From Phlebotomus papatasi (Eukaryota > Arthropoda > Insecta > Diptera > Psychodidae): DNA of 64,000 bases. Positions 47,053 through 56,075 of this stretch are shown here, in pieces (the first letter of the stretch is position 1; each line of letters begins with the position of its first letter). Position numbers and translations under genes: made by a program. Below the pieces are notes generated by a model. It saw only the letters and a list, made by a program, of their open reading frames with translations, was not told the origin of the DNA and did not search any database. The DNA lies in assembly GCF_024763615.1 (NCBI RefSeq), contig NC_077223.1, positions 99,200,627 to 99,264,626 of the forward strand, given 5' to 3'.

Positions 47053-47393
47053 CAGTAGGCTCTCTCAAATTCGGGCATATGGGACCGAAATGTCAGCCGA
47101 ATTAGACAGAAATTCGGGTGACAAACTTTTTGAAATGCAACGATTTTTTATTCATGTGCATATAGATGTTGAGTTTACATACTCATATATAACGTAAATT
47201 GCATGAAAATCCCTCAATAATGCAAAATCACATCAAAACTAAGACAAACCATGCCAAATTTGAGCATATTTGATTCATTTGATAATCATAATCAAACTTG
47301 AAAAATGACAACAAACTTTTTTCAAATGTAACCGCTGCCCGAATTAAAAAGTATCCCGATCTTAAAAGAGCCGAATTTGCGAGAGTCTACTGT
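47053..47393. mobile_element. 341-bp TA-flanked CAGTAGACTCTC MITE
   Basis: TA|CAGTAGGCTCTCTCAAATTC to GCGAGAGTCTACTG|TA. An inverted sister lies at 50808-51116. The element ends only 100 bp upstream of the GT31 acceptor site. Confidence 0.85.
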
Positions 47394-47493
47394 AATATGT
47401 TTTTTTGACATGAAAATTAAATGTCATAATTTGAATTTGAAATTTTTCCAACCGTTTTAACGGTTTTATTTTGTATTTTCCATTTTTTTTTAG

Positions 47494-47522
47494 AATGGAA
47501 AGTGGAGAAACTTAGCTGACTG
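47494..47522 (+). other. 5' UTR segment ahead of the GT31 start codon
   Basis: Follows a strong acceptor (long pyrimidine tract then TTTTTTAG at 47486-47493). It carries an ATG at 47495 whose frame closes after six codons, then the GT31 ATG at 47523. Confidence 0.55.
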
Positions 47523-48554
47523 ATGGTTCTCTACGAGCGTCGATCAGTTTTGGTGCTCTTTATTGGGCTACTCCTGTGTATAACCATCTGGCGTGCATCA
47601 CAGCCACAATTGGTGCCAACGACTGAATTTACCTATCGCTATGGCCTTCCCCATCATCATGTGGCCAATGTCACAAGTTCAACGAGTACAGCTACAGTTT
47701 TGGCTACCTTGGAAGATCTACCGGCTTCTGATAGGCATAAATTAATTGATTTGGTGAATTTTGAGTATGTGATTGAGCAGAAGAGTTGCAGTGAGTTGCA
47801 TTTGCAGCCACTGGTATTGATACTGGTGCATAGTGCTCCGGGAAATGGGGAGAAGCGTAAGTTGATAAGGAGAACATGGGGAAGGGATGATGCGCGGGCG
47901 CGTCTTCTCTTCTTACTGGGAGCTGTAGAATCGCCGGCAGAGCAGGTGGATTTACAGAATGAGAATAGGAGGCATGGGGATTTGGTGCAAGGGAATTTTG
48001 TTGATGCCTACAGAAATATGACGTATAAACATGCCATGGCTCTCAAATGGTTCACATACTACTGCCCTGAGGCACATTTTCTGCTCAAGACAGATGATGA
48101 TGTATTTGTTAATTCACCCACAATGTTTGATTTTTTGGAAAATGGGGTGGATCGTCGGAGATTGGTGGCATGCTATGAGGTCCAAGGGGCACGTGTAAAG
48201 CGAAGTTATCGGTCAAAATGGCGTGTTAGCACCAAAGAATATCGGGAAAAGTACTATCCTGCCTATTGTCCGGGCTTTTCGATAATCTACTCACCAGATG
48301 CTGTGGTGCTTCTGTATAGGGAAGCCCAGAGGAATCCTTACTTCTGGATCGATGATGTCCATGTGACGGGGACATTGGTGCAGAAGACTAATATGACAAT
48401 TACCCCCCTAAATCCGTTATTTCTAACACGGAGTCAAATGAACAGTATTGTCAATGGAAGACTGAATGCCACAAGTTCCCTCTTCTTCTTCACAATTCCT
48501 GACCTCAAGGAGTGGGAAATAGTTACACTGTGGAAAATTGTTACATCCAGTTAG
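47523..48554 (+). CDS. Beta-1,3-galactosyltransferase family (GT31) enzyme 1
   Basis: A 343-residue type II Golgi membrane enzyme that transfers a sugar from a UDP donor in beta-1,3 linkage. A short cytoplasmic tail is followed by a membrane anchor (about residues 8-24), a stem with an N-glycosylation site (Asn49), and a GT31 catalytic domain. Motifs in order: LILVHSAPGNGEKRKLIRRT (about 99-118), LLFLLGAV (128-135), GNFVDAYRNMTYKHAMALKW (157-176), the metal/UDP-binding KTDDDVFVN (DDD at 191-193), YCPGFSIIYS (248-257) and IDDVHVTG (276-283), where most family members have EDV. Other glycosylation sites are Asn165, Asn290 and Asn315. The coding region is a single exon. The donor and acceptor sugars cannot be assigned, so a GlcNAc transferase of brainiac type is also possible. 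A diverged paralogue follows at 62775. Confidence 0.9.
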   Translation: MVLYERRSVLVLFIGLLLCITIWRASQPQLVPTTEFTYRYGLPHHHVANVTSSTSTATVLATLEDLPASDRHKLIDLVNFEYVIEQKSCSELHLQPLVLILVHSAPGNGEKRKLIRRTWGRDDARARLLFLLGAVESPAEQVDLQNENRRHGDLVQGNFVDAYRNMTYKHAMALKWFTYYCPEAHFLLKTDDDVFVNSPTMFDFLENGVDRRRLVACYEVQGARVKRSYRSKWRVSTKEYREKYYPAYCPGFSIIYSPDAVVLLYREAQRNPYFWIDDVHVTGTLVQKTNMTITPLNPLFLTRSQMNSIVNGRLNATSSLFFFTIPDLKEWEIVTLWKIVTSS

Positions 48555-49059
48555 AGAGTGAGAAATGAGAGAATTGGTGATTGAATGGCGCCCTGGCGCC
48601 TCTTAGATCCGACATATCAGACATGGCACACGACAGGCAGGAGACTTACATAAGCACAATATCCTGTTAAACCTGTTGAAAATTCAGCTAAATGTGAAAA
48701 AATGATGAGAAATATCTTGAAAGAAAATCATCATTACCTCCATTTCTACATTACTCAATTCACTAACGCAAGGCATTAAGAATTATTTCAAATGCAAAAA
48801 TCCATTTAATTTAATTTAATTTATATTTTAGTGTTCATTTTGGCTAGAATGAATTCAGAGAGAAGTTTTTTTTTGGAAAACTGCTGTTCCTTGTATAAAT
48901 GTGCCAAATTTTGTATCGATAATTCACATAAGTTTGGACAGGAGTACACCCTGATTTTTCCAATGAATATTTTCATTTAAAAATCATTTTGTCTTTATGT
49001 TTTTTTTTATATGTCTATTGCAATTTTGTGGAAAAAAATTATAAATGCGGGTAGTTGAA

Positions 49060-49065
49060 AATAAA
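49060..49065 (+). terminator. Candidate poly(A) signal of GT31 gene 1
   Basis: AATAAA about 505 bp after the stop codon, in AT-rich 3' sequence. No nearer canonical signal was noted. Confidence 0.5.
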
Positions 49066-49228
49066 TCAATTCGAAAGATAAAGCTTCAGCAATATTTTAT
49101 GAATCATAAAATTGCAAAATAAGAGAAGTAGTAAAAGTCAATTGCAAAATTGAATTTCATAAAATCTATGATTAAAATGAAAGCTATTTTTTTACAGTTC
49201 GTTCAAAGGTGTTTTGCTAAACTACAAA

Positions 49229-50402
49229 TGAGGAGCTCATCGTGAAAAATGAATATCAAAAGTGGCAGAAAGAGAATTGGAAGTGAATTTTGTTAGCGAG
49301 GATTTTGAACATTTTTGAGTGTATTAGTGATTCTGTACATTCCCTTCTCTAACGCTGTTCTGGACGATTAGTTGCCTCGCTGAGGCGATCTGGCACGATC
49401 GAAGGGGTAGAAAAAACACAACGTGGGGAAATAATTGTGCTTTGTATCCTTCACACTATGAAAGAGTGAAAGGGATGGGGAAAGATGTCTTTTTGCATTC
49501 ATGATTCTAAAAATAGATCGAAATCAATTCTTCAAATTTCACTCTCTGTCTGAGGTCAATATTTTTAATATTTTGCATTGCATGGCTTTTAGAGAAAATT
49601 TACTTCTTCCAAGTCGATGATAACGTGGATTTTTATGCCAAGCCAAGGGGGATCACTTATTGGAAGTGGTATACATCTGACATGGACTTGTCTCAAATCT
49701 TTGCAAAATTAAATTTAAAAACAATATTCTTTCTATTTGTATTTTTTATAAATATTTTCACTTATCATTGAAATTTTGCAAGACTTGCGCAATATTGTTT
49801 TTAAATTTACAAATTTATGTTTATTTATATTTATTATTATTATTATTTATTTATTATTTAACTCATTTAATATTATTTATTATTTATTTATTATTTATTA
49901 TTATTATTTATGTCTATTTAATTTATGTTTATTTATATTTATTTATGTTTATTTTGTATACCACTTCCAACAAGTGTATCCCCCTTGGCTTGGCATAAAA
50001 ATCCACGTTATCATCGACTTGGAAGAAGTAAATTTTCTCTAAAAGCCATGCAATGCAAAATATTAAAAATATTGACCTCAGACAGAGAGTGAAATTTGAA
50101 GAATTGATTTCGATCTATTTTTAGAATCATGAATGCAAAAAGACATCTTTCCCCATCCCTTTCACTCTTTCATAGTGTGAAGGATACAAAGCACAATTAT
50201 TTCCCCACGTTGTGTTTTTTCTACCCCTTCGATCGTGCCAGATCGCCTCAGCGAGGCAACTAATCGTCCAGAACAGCGTTAGAGAAGGGAATGTACAGAA
50301 TCACTAATACACTCAAAAATGTTCAAAATCCTCGCTAACAAAATTCACTTCCAATTCTCTTTCTGCCACTTTTGATATTCATTTTTCACGATGAGCTCCT
50401 CA
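49229..50402. repeat. Long near-perfect inverted repeat (hairpin) downstream of GT31 gene 1
   Basis: The left arm 49229-49674 (starts TGAGGAGCTCATCGTG) and right arm 49956-50402 are reverse complements. Reading through, I found one indel and one substitution, both within 20 bp of the loop. The 281-bp loop (49675-49955) is AT-rich, with TTTATTTATTA-type low-complexity sequence from about 49820. The arms carry no recognised gene or transposon ends, and no clear target duplication flanks them. RNA from either strand would form a roughly 446-bp duplex. The arms contain short frames, none convincing. Confidence 0.93.
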
Positions 50403-50575
50403 AATAAAAACAGTGATGAGCCCAGATAAACTTATAGCCGAGATTTTTTCTTCAGAATGTGTGCAAATGGGATTATGAGTTGAATTTTGGAAGTAATGGC
50501 TTCTGCATACCTTTTAGATCAGGAAAATTTCATAAAGTCGAAATTCACATCCCTTTTTCCTTAAAATTTCGCATA

Positions 50576-50805
50576 CAGTAGACTCTCTCAATTGGGCATT
50601 TGGGGCAGAACGTCATCCGGTTTATCGATAGATTTGGGCGTCAAAGCCTTTGTAAATTTCACAAAAGGCGCTCAATTATAAAGAATCACGATAAAATAGG
50701 AAGAACCTCAGCGAATTTGAGTAAATTAGCTTCATAAATAAACGTGAAAATTGTCAACAAAATTTTTCACCCGATTGAAAAAGAGCCGATTGAGCGAATC
50801 TACTA
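50576..50805. mobile_element. 230-bp TA-flanked CAGTAGACTCTC MITE, variant A
   Basis: TA|CAGTAGACTCTCTCAATTGG at the left and GAGCGAATCTACTA|TA at the right. Its right-hand TA is also the left-hand TA of the next element. Confidence 0.8.
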
Positions 50806-50807
50806 TA

Positions 50808-51116
50808 CAGTAGACTCTCGCAAATTCGGCTCTTTTAAGATCGGGCTACTTTTTAATTCGGGCAGCAGTTACATTTGAAAAAAGTTTGTTGTCATTTTTC
50901 AAGTTTGATTATGATTATCAAATGAATCAAAGATGCTCAAATTTGGCATGGTTTGTCTTAGTTTTGATGTGATTTTGCATTATTGAGGGATTTTCATGCA
51001 ATTTACGATATATATCAGTGTGTAAACTCAATATCTATATGCACATGTCGCCCGAATTCCTGTCTACTTCGGCTGACATTTCGGTCCTATATGCCCGAAT
51101 TTGAGAGAGTCTACTG
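50808..51116. mobile_element. 309-bp TA-flanked CAGTAGACTCTC MITE, variant B
   Basis: TA|CAGTAGACTCTCGCAAATTC to GAGAGAGTCTACTG|TA. It is the reverse-complement sister of 47053-47393. Confidence 0.85.
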
Positions 51117-51217
51117 TATGTCTATCTCACTCTTTCACACTCTTCTTCTTTTTTTGAACGTCACACCAAAGTAAATTTAGTTCAGTCCAATTTTGAATCC
51201 GAAAGAGTGAGATGCAC

Positions 51218-51612
51218 TTACGCAAATCTTTTTAGAAAGAAAAGGATGCGAATTTTGATTTCATGAAATTGTATCGATCTAAAAGGTGTTCCGGAGGCAT
51301 GAAGAATCGAATCGAGCAAACTGATCTCGAACTGTCGAGACAGACAGAAGCGGTTTTTCGATCTTAGCGCCGCTACCAGTGGTCCTATGAAGCTGCCGTG
51401 TTCTGAAGTATCGCAATTTTTAAGACCTTTTACGCCATCTGTAAAACTCGACATCTACACTTTGAAAGCCCTTTGTTCCATTTCATTAATTCATCCTCCG
51501 CCACTTCAGGAAGATGTTCGCTGTCGATTTTAAGGCGTTCCATACGAAGAAGAATACCTTGAATCTCCTCGTCACTCCAATCTTTACGCATTCTAAGATC
51601 TTGCGATTGCAC
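51218..51612 (-). other. Two overlapping short frames of unknown nature
   Basis: A frame containing MRKDWSDEEIQGILLRMERL (from an internal ATG near 51590 to 51430) overlaps a second frame 51454-51218 (MSSFTDGVKGLKN..). The first has acidic-basic helix-like composition reminiscent of SANT/Myb-type adaptor domains, but I do not recognise the protein. The region is less AT-rich than its surroundings and may be the remnant of a gene or retrocopy. Evidence is weak. Confidence 0.25.
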
Positions 51613-51619
51613 TTTTCAC

Positions 51620-52320
51620 TTCTATGCTTTTTGACATAATTGACATTTCGAAAAGTACAAAAACACCCAAAAAAATTGATTATTTTCAGAATTGACACTG
51701 TCATTGTCGCTAATCCCCATAATTTCATTGGGAATCATGAATTTATTTTAGGTAGACAGGCAAAATCCTTCAAATTATGTCTAAAATACACATTGGCTGA
51801 TTCTCTAAAATACTCAGCTCGAAAAATATGTCGGTATAAGATCAGCCCAAACTATCATACACTGAGGATTTAAAATCAAGGATTAGCGTTTTTTGCGTAA
51901 ATTTTTATTAAATATGCACATTTTGATTGCTGAAAGACTTCCTAAGATAAGATTTTGCCAGGGGTCAGTTCTCCATTTCGGATTACCGATGCATCCAGGC
52001 CACAATTGGGCCCCTTATGCTTCCCCAATCACTCCTATTCTATCTTATCCCCCGATACGTGTAGCCGCTCCATATCACAGCTCTGTGGGCAACCAGTGCC
52101 GCTAGTATATCACAGCAGCCCATCTCGGTGTGTGTTTGGGATCAGTGACAGTGAATATTTGTATCGACTGAAGTACTATTTTCATGTGGAAACTCGTTCT
52201 CGTACCAGCCTCTTTTGTTTAGGCGGTTCACTATTTTGTCAATATATGCACCATTGACATTTACTATTCATTCATTCACTGGATGAATTCAAGACCAATA
52301 TGGCATGAGAAATTTTTTTT
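51620..52320. other. Intergenic sequence, nothing firmly recognised
   Basis: Contains a GC-richer patch at 51955-52260 with short overlapping frames on + that match no family I know. Confidence 0.35.
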
Positions 52321-52400
52321 TATGCTGCTGCTCAGCTTTGAACCCGAGACCTCACAGTCATAGAGCCACTACTCTATCCACTGACCCACTTGAGGCTCCC
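52310..52400 (-). repeat. tRNA-derived SINE-like sequence
   Basis: Reading on -, GGGAGCCTCAAGTGGGTCAG begins at 52400. It contains an A-box-like TGGGTCAGTGGA (52388-52377) and a B-box-like GGGTTCAAAGC (52345-52335) about 43 nt apart, as in tRNA-type RNA polymerase III promoters, followed by an A run. The 3' acceptor strand that would pair with GGGAGCC is missing, so it is not an intact tRNA gene. Confidence 0.55.
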
Positions 52401-52584
52401 GAAAAACTTCCTAATTGCAATATTAATGCATTTTTCATACAGATAGGAGGACTCTGACCTTCCCATTACTCCAATCTTTGAATCAATGTCCAATCATCTC
52501 GGGTGATGTCCTTGAGTGCCTACTTTTCACTTACCTCCAGTCCACAATCACTCGATTTTATCAAGCGTTTGCTCCTGACTACTA

Positions 52585-53895
52585 AAGCGTGTCCCAGATT
52601 TAATTCCAAGAAGACAAATGACTCTCATTAAAAAACTATTAGTACATATAAAAATACTATTTATATTTCTTGAAAGGGTATTTCATTGTGATTCAAATCC
52701 ACTTTATGGTTTTTTTATTCAAGCGGTTTCTCCGCGAAATCTCGCACCATCTTCATTACTCCCTACTCTTTGGCTCTGGACAAGGTCGTCCCCACGATCT
52801 CTGACGACTTTCTTCCACTTTCGTGCGAAGTCCTGCAAATCTTTGGCTGGATTAGCCTTCTTCTTCAAGTCTCCTTTCAAAATTTTCCCAGTATTTCTCA
52901 ATGGGGCGGACTTCTGGAGTGCAGGGCGGCTTGACCTTCCTATCTACATATTTGACACTGTTGTTGGCAAACTATTCCAGGATGGCTTTCGCGTAATGAT
53001 ATGATGCCAAATCACGCTAAAATAGAGGAGGGATGTCATGGCTTTGATACAGTGGCAAAAGTCGTTTTTGGAGGTACTCTTTAATTTAGTATTCCGCGTT
53101 CATCGTCCCTGTCATGAAAAATTCTTCGCTGCGACGTCCACAAGAGCAGATTGCCATCCAAACTACATATTTCTTTGGGAACTTGTCGTACTTTTTGAAT
53201 CTGTACTTGCTGGCTACACCCGTAGGAGTCTTCACCGTGTAAAACTGTTGGCCGGGCAACTGAGTAAATTCACCTTTTACGACAGTTTCGTCGTCCATCA
53301 AAATGCATCCTTGAAAGCATTTCAAAACTCGATCACTCAGATTTCTCGACCTCGTTTTGGCACTTTGCCTCTGCTTATCCGTGCGATGGGGAGTAGCTTG
53401 AGCTTTGTACGTTATCAATCCGTTATTCTCTTTGATTCTCTGAACTAAGCTCTTGGAGATACCCAACTTTTTGCCCACATCTCTGACTGAAAGGCAAGGT
53501 TGCTTCTGGAAAAGCGCCAACACTCTCTTCTTCATCCTCTTGTCTACAGCTCCAGGTTTTCCGCCACATCCTGGCTTTCAAACAACAGTCTTGAGTTCCT
53601 TGAAGCGTAATATAACCCTTCGCACCGTGGATGGATACTTTCCGGTGATCCTTCCGATTTTAGAATAGCTCGCTTTTGGATTCTTTAGGTACGTGTCCAC
53701 GATCAATTTGCGCAGGTTCTCCATTTTTATCACTTTTCTCATCCAAAACACAATCTTTTTCAATATTTTTTTCAGAAATGAAAAGCTGACGAAATTCTCT
53801 TGAAACTTCAAAAAAAAATAAAATAAAACAAAACTCAATTCCTATTGTGACTAACTTCATGTCGAAAACTTCGAAGTTAAATCTGGGACACGCTT
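52585..53895 (-). mobile_element. Complete Tc1/mariner DD37E transposon, copy 2
   Basis: 1311 bp with terminal inverted repeats starting AAGCGTGTCCCAGATTTAA at both ends (perfect over 19 bp) and TA on both sides (52583-52584 and 53896-53897). It encloses a single transposase relic on -. Confidence 0.95.
52719..53724 (-). pseudogene. DD37E transposase relic of copy 2
   Basis: Starts at the ATG at 53724 (MENLRKLIVDTYLKN). Helix-turn-helix region IGRITGKYPSTVRRVILRF, second helix-turn-helix near KKLGISKSLVQRIKE, then MDDETVVKGEFTQLPG, KYVVWMAICSCG, RDLASYHYAKAIL and VRPIEKYW. 37 residues separate the second Asp from the Glu. It is inactivated by an in-frame TGA after KTVV, a TAA after MNAEY, a TAG where the Trp of the FWPDLAS motif should be, another TAG after AILE, and a frameshift just after EKYW. 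It is a diverged relative of the 14666 copy and more damaged. Confidence 0.9.
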
Positions 53896-54233
53896 TACTC
53901 CTAATGACTTGGCTGATCTTCTTGATGTAGGCTTATCTGTCAGGGCTTCATGCCTCTCAGTGCCCTTGTTGAGGAGCCATCTGTTTCAGGAAACTCTGTG
54001 ACGGGAGTTTCCATTGGAAATACTCTCCCAAGGTATGATAGGCAGGAACTTCTTCTGGATTTTGTTTCTTCTCGAGCTTGTTGGTTTGGGCTGATCCACA
54101 TGTCGATGCCTTTGGGCTTTAGGTTGAGGAAATTGTACTTAAATTTTCAAATTCTAGTTTCGTATGTGTTAATTGAGCATTTTCTATGTTTATGGTTTTC
54201 AAATTTTGGGCTTATCAAAAGTTGGATAGGCTA

Positions 54234-54437
54234 AAGTGATACAAGTTGGACATAGTGTTACAAGTTGGACAATTCGCTGGTACAAGTTGGACATGGTTTT
54301 TTTTGATAAATACAGTACAAAATTTGTTTTTAAGCACAAGGAACCAAATTATAAAACTAAAGCATTAAAAATATACAAATAAAAATGAAGAACTAAATTT
54401 ATCAAGAAAAAAGCCAATTGTCCAAATTGTATCACTT
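54234..54437. mobile_element. 204-bp TA-flanked MITE with ACAAGTTGGACA repeats
   Basis: TA|AAGTGATACAAGTTGGACA to TGTCCAAATTGTATCACTT|TA. The left part contains three spaced copies of ACAAGTTGGACA. Confidence 0.8.
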
Positions 54438-54439
54438 TA

Positions 54440-56067
54440 CGTTTACGCTATTGCTTTTAAAGTAAATTATATTTTCTTAATCTTTGTACACTTTGAATAT
54501 ATTGAAAAATGGACAATCCTCTTCTGATTAGCAGTTTTCCATTGGGATAAAATTAATAATCTCTGAATTTATATTTCGTCCACTTTGTATTAAATTTTTT
54601 TTTGATTTTATGCAATTCATTGTATTCGCACATAAAGTTGTAGGTGATTTACACAAAAAAAACAGGTTATTTTATTAATTTTTAGGATAATTGAATATTC
54701 TTGTTTTTCATTGAATATTTCATTTTATTTTCAAATTTTTGAGTGATGAGTAATTTATAGTCAAATTTTCATCGATTTTAATTCAGTGTATAAATTCATT
54801 TCTCTAATTAAATTTCACTTCAGCCATATCAAATAGTTTATGATATTTTGTATGCTCATTTTTAAAGCCATAATGTTTTCAGTGTTGAGTACTATCTAAA
54901 GGTAAAATTTATTGATTAGGTGAAGCAACAGTGAAAATAAAACGCTTATTAATTTAGTAAATTCATTTTGCAATGGAAATGCCATTGAAAATTGACGCAA
55001 TGAATAAAACAACCCAAATATAAAAAAGAGGAGGTAAAGAAAAAAAACTAAATGGACAGTGAGTAGCATAGAGTAGATGTATTGCCCAAAAAATGATATC
55101 TATGAAAAAAATTAACTATATATAAACATGTTTAATTAAAGAACTGCATAATGCAAGATGTGATGTTTTAAAGTTGTATTTGTATAATGATGTGTGAGAT
55201 GATAGCCCTAATGTGTAACGCATTTTACAAGAATTTTGCGAGAAAGAAAAAAAATGAACACCTAAAATGGTAGAGAAAGAGTACTATTGACTTTGTAAAA
55301 TGTAGACTCTGTAAGTATAATTAATTGTAAATATGATGGCGTGCTGAAGAGTTTTTGAGCTGAGGGAGTCACATTTAGTTTCTTTTTTCTTTCTTTTAGT
55401 CACATCATAACGGGTATCTCAAAAATAGAATAGGATTCTAGTTTCAAAGGAATTCTATAATTATCTTTTTCAAAATTCAATATCCTCATGCCATAAATTT
55501 CTTTTAGAGGAAGTATTTAAAAAAAATACCTATAAAAAAAACAAAAGTCATCTTATAAAACTCCCTTAAAAATTGCGTAAATGTATTAGAAATTTATATG
55601 TAACAAATAATAAAAACTAATCTTGAAATAATAGCTAGATGATTAAAAAATAAAAAGAAAATAATCAAAGGTAGACACTTAAGTGAAGAAAAGATCAGTG
55701 AAAATTTGCAGAATGTAGATGAAGATTGAGTATAGCAAAAGAAAAAGAATTCTGATATAATGATAGGAAAAAAAATAACAGAAGATGATACATATTTAGA
55801 CCTAATTTGTAAATAAAGAAAAACAGAAAGATGTTTGGAAGGGAAATTCTCAGAAAGACAACAGTTCAAATAGAACAAAAAGAAGTAAATAAATAAATAA
55901 TTTGCATTTACACTCCAAATATTTATGAAAAAATATAATAAATTCTTTTGTGTAACTTATAATACCAAAAAAAATCAATACTGACCTGCAGATAGGGTCC
56001 ATTTTCCAATTATTCATCATAATAAAGAATATTTACTAACTCAGTAATTTCTAATATCTAAAAGTAC
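54440..56067. other. Very AT-rich intergenic sequence, nothing recognised
   Basis: No gene or repeat structure beyond A/T-rich low complexity was seen. Confidence 0.5.
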
Positions 56068-56075
56068 TTAATAAT

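Larger units (their letters stand above)
6731..47493 (+). other. Proposed long intron 1 of the first GT31 gene, filled with transposons
   Basis: GT at 6731 and AG at 47492-47493 after a long pyrimidine tract. No host coding exon was recognised between them. The interval contains the LTR retrotransposon, one mariner relic and most of the inverted-repeat elements listed here. Untranslated exons inside it cannot be excluded. Confidence 0.4.

Noticed and set aside
49768..50042. Hydrophobic frames rich in Tyr, Leu and Ile
   Set aside because: Translation of TTTATTTATTA low-complexity DNA in the loop of the inverted repeat.
52327..52400. A functional tRNA gene on -
   Set aside because: A- and B-box-like motifs are present but the 3' acceptor strand complementary to GGGAGCC is absent.
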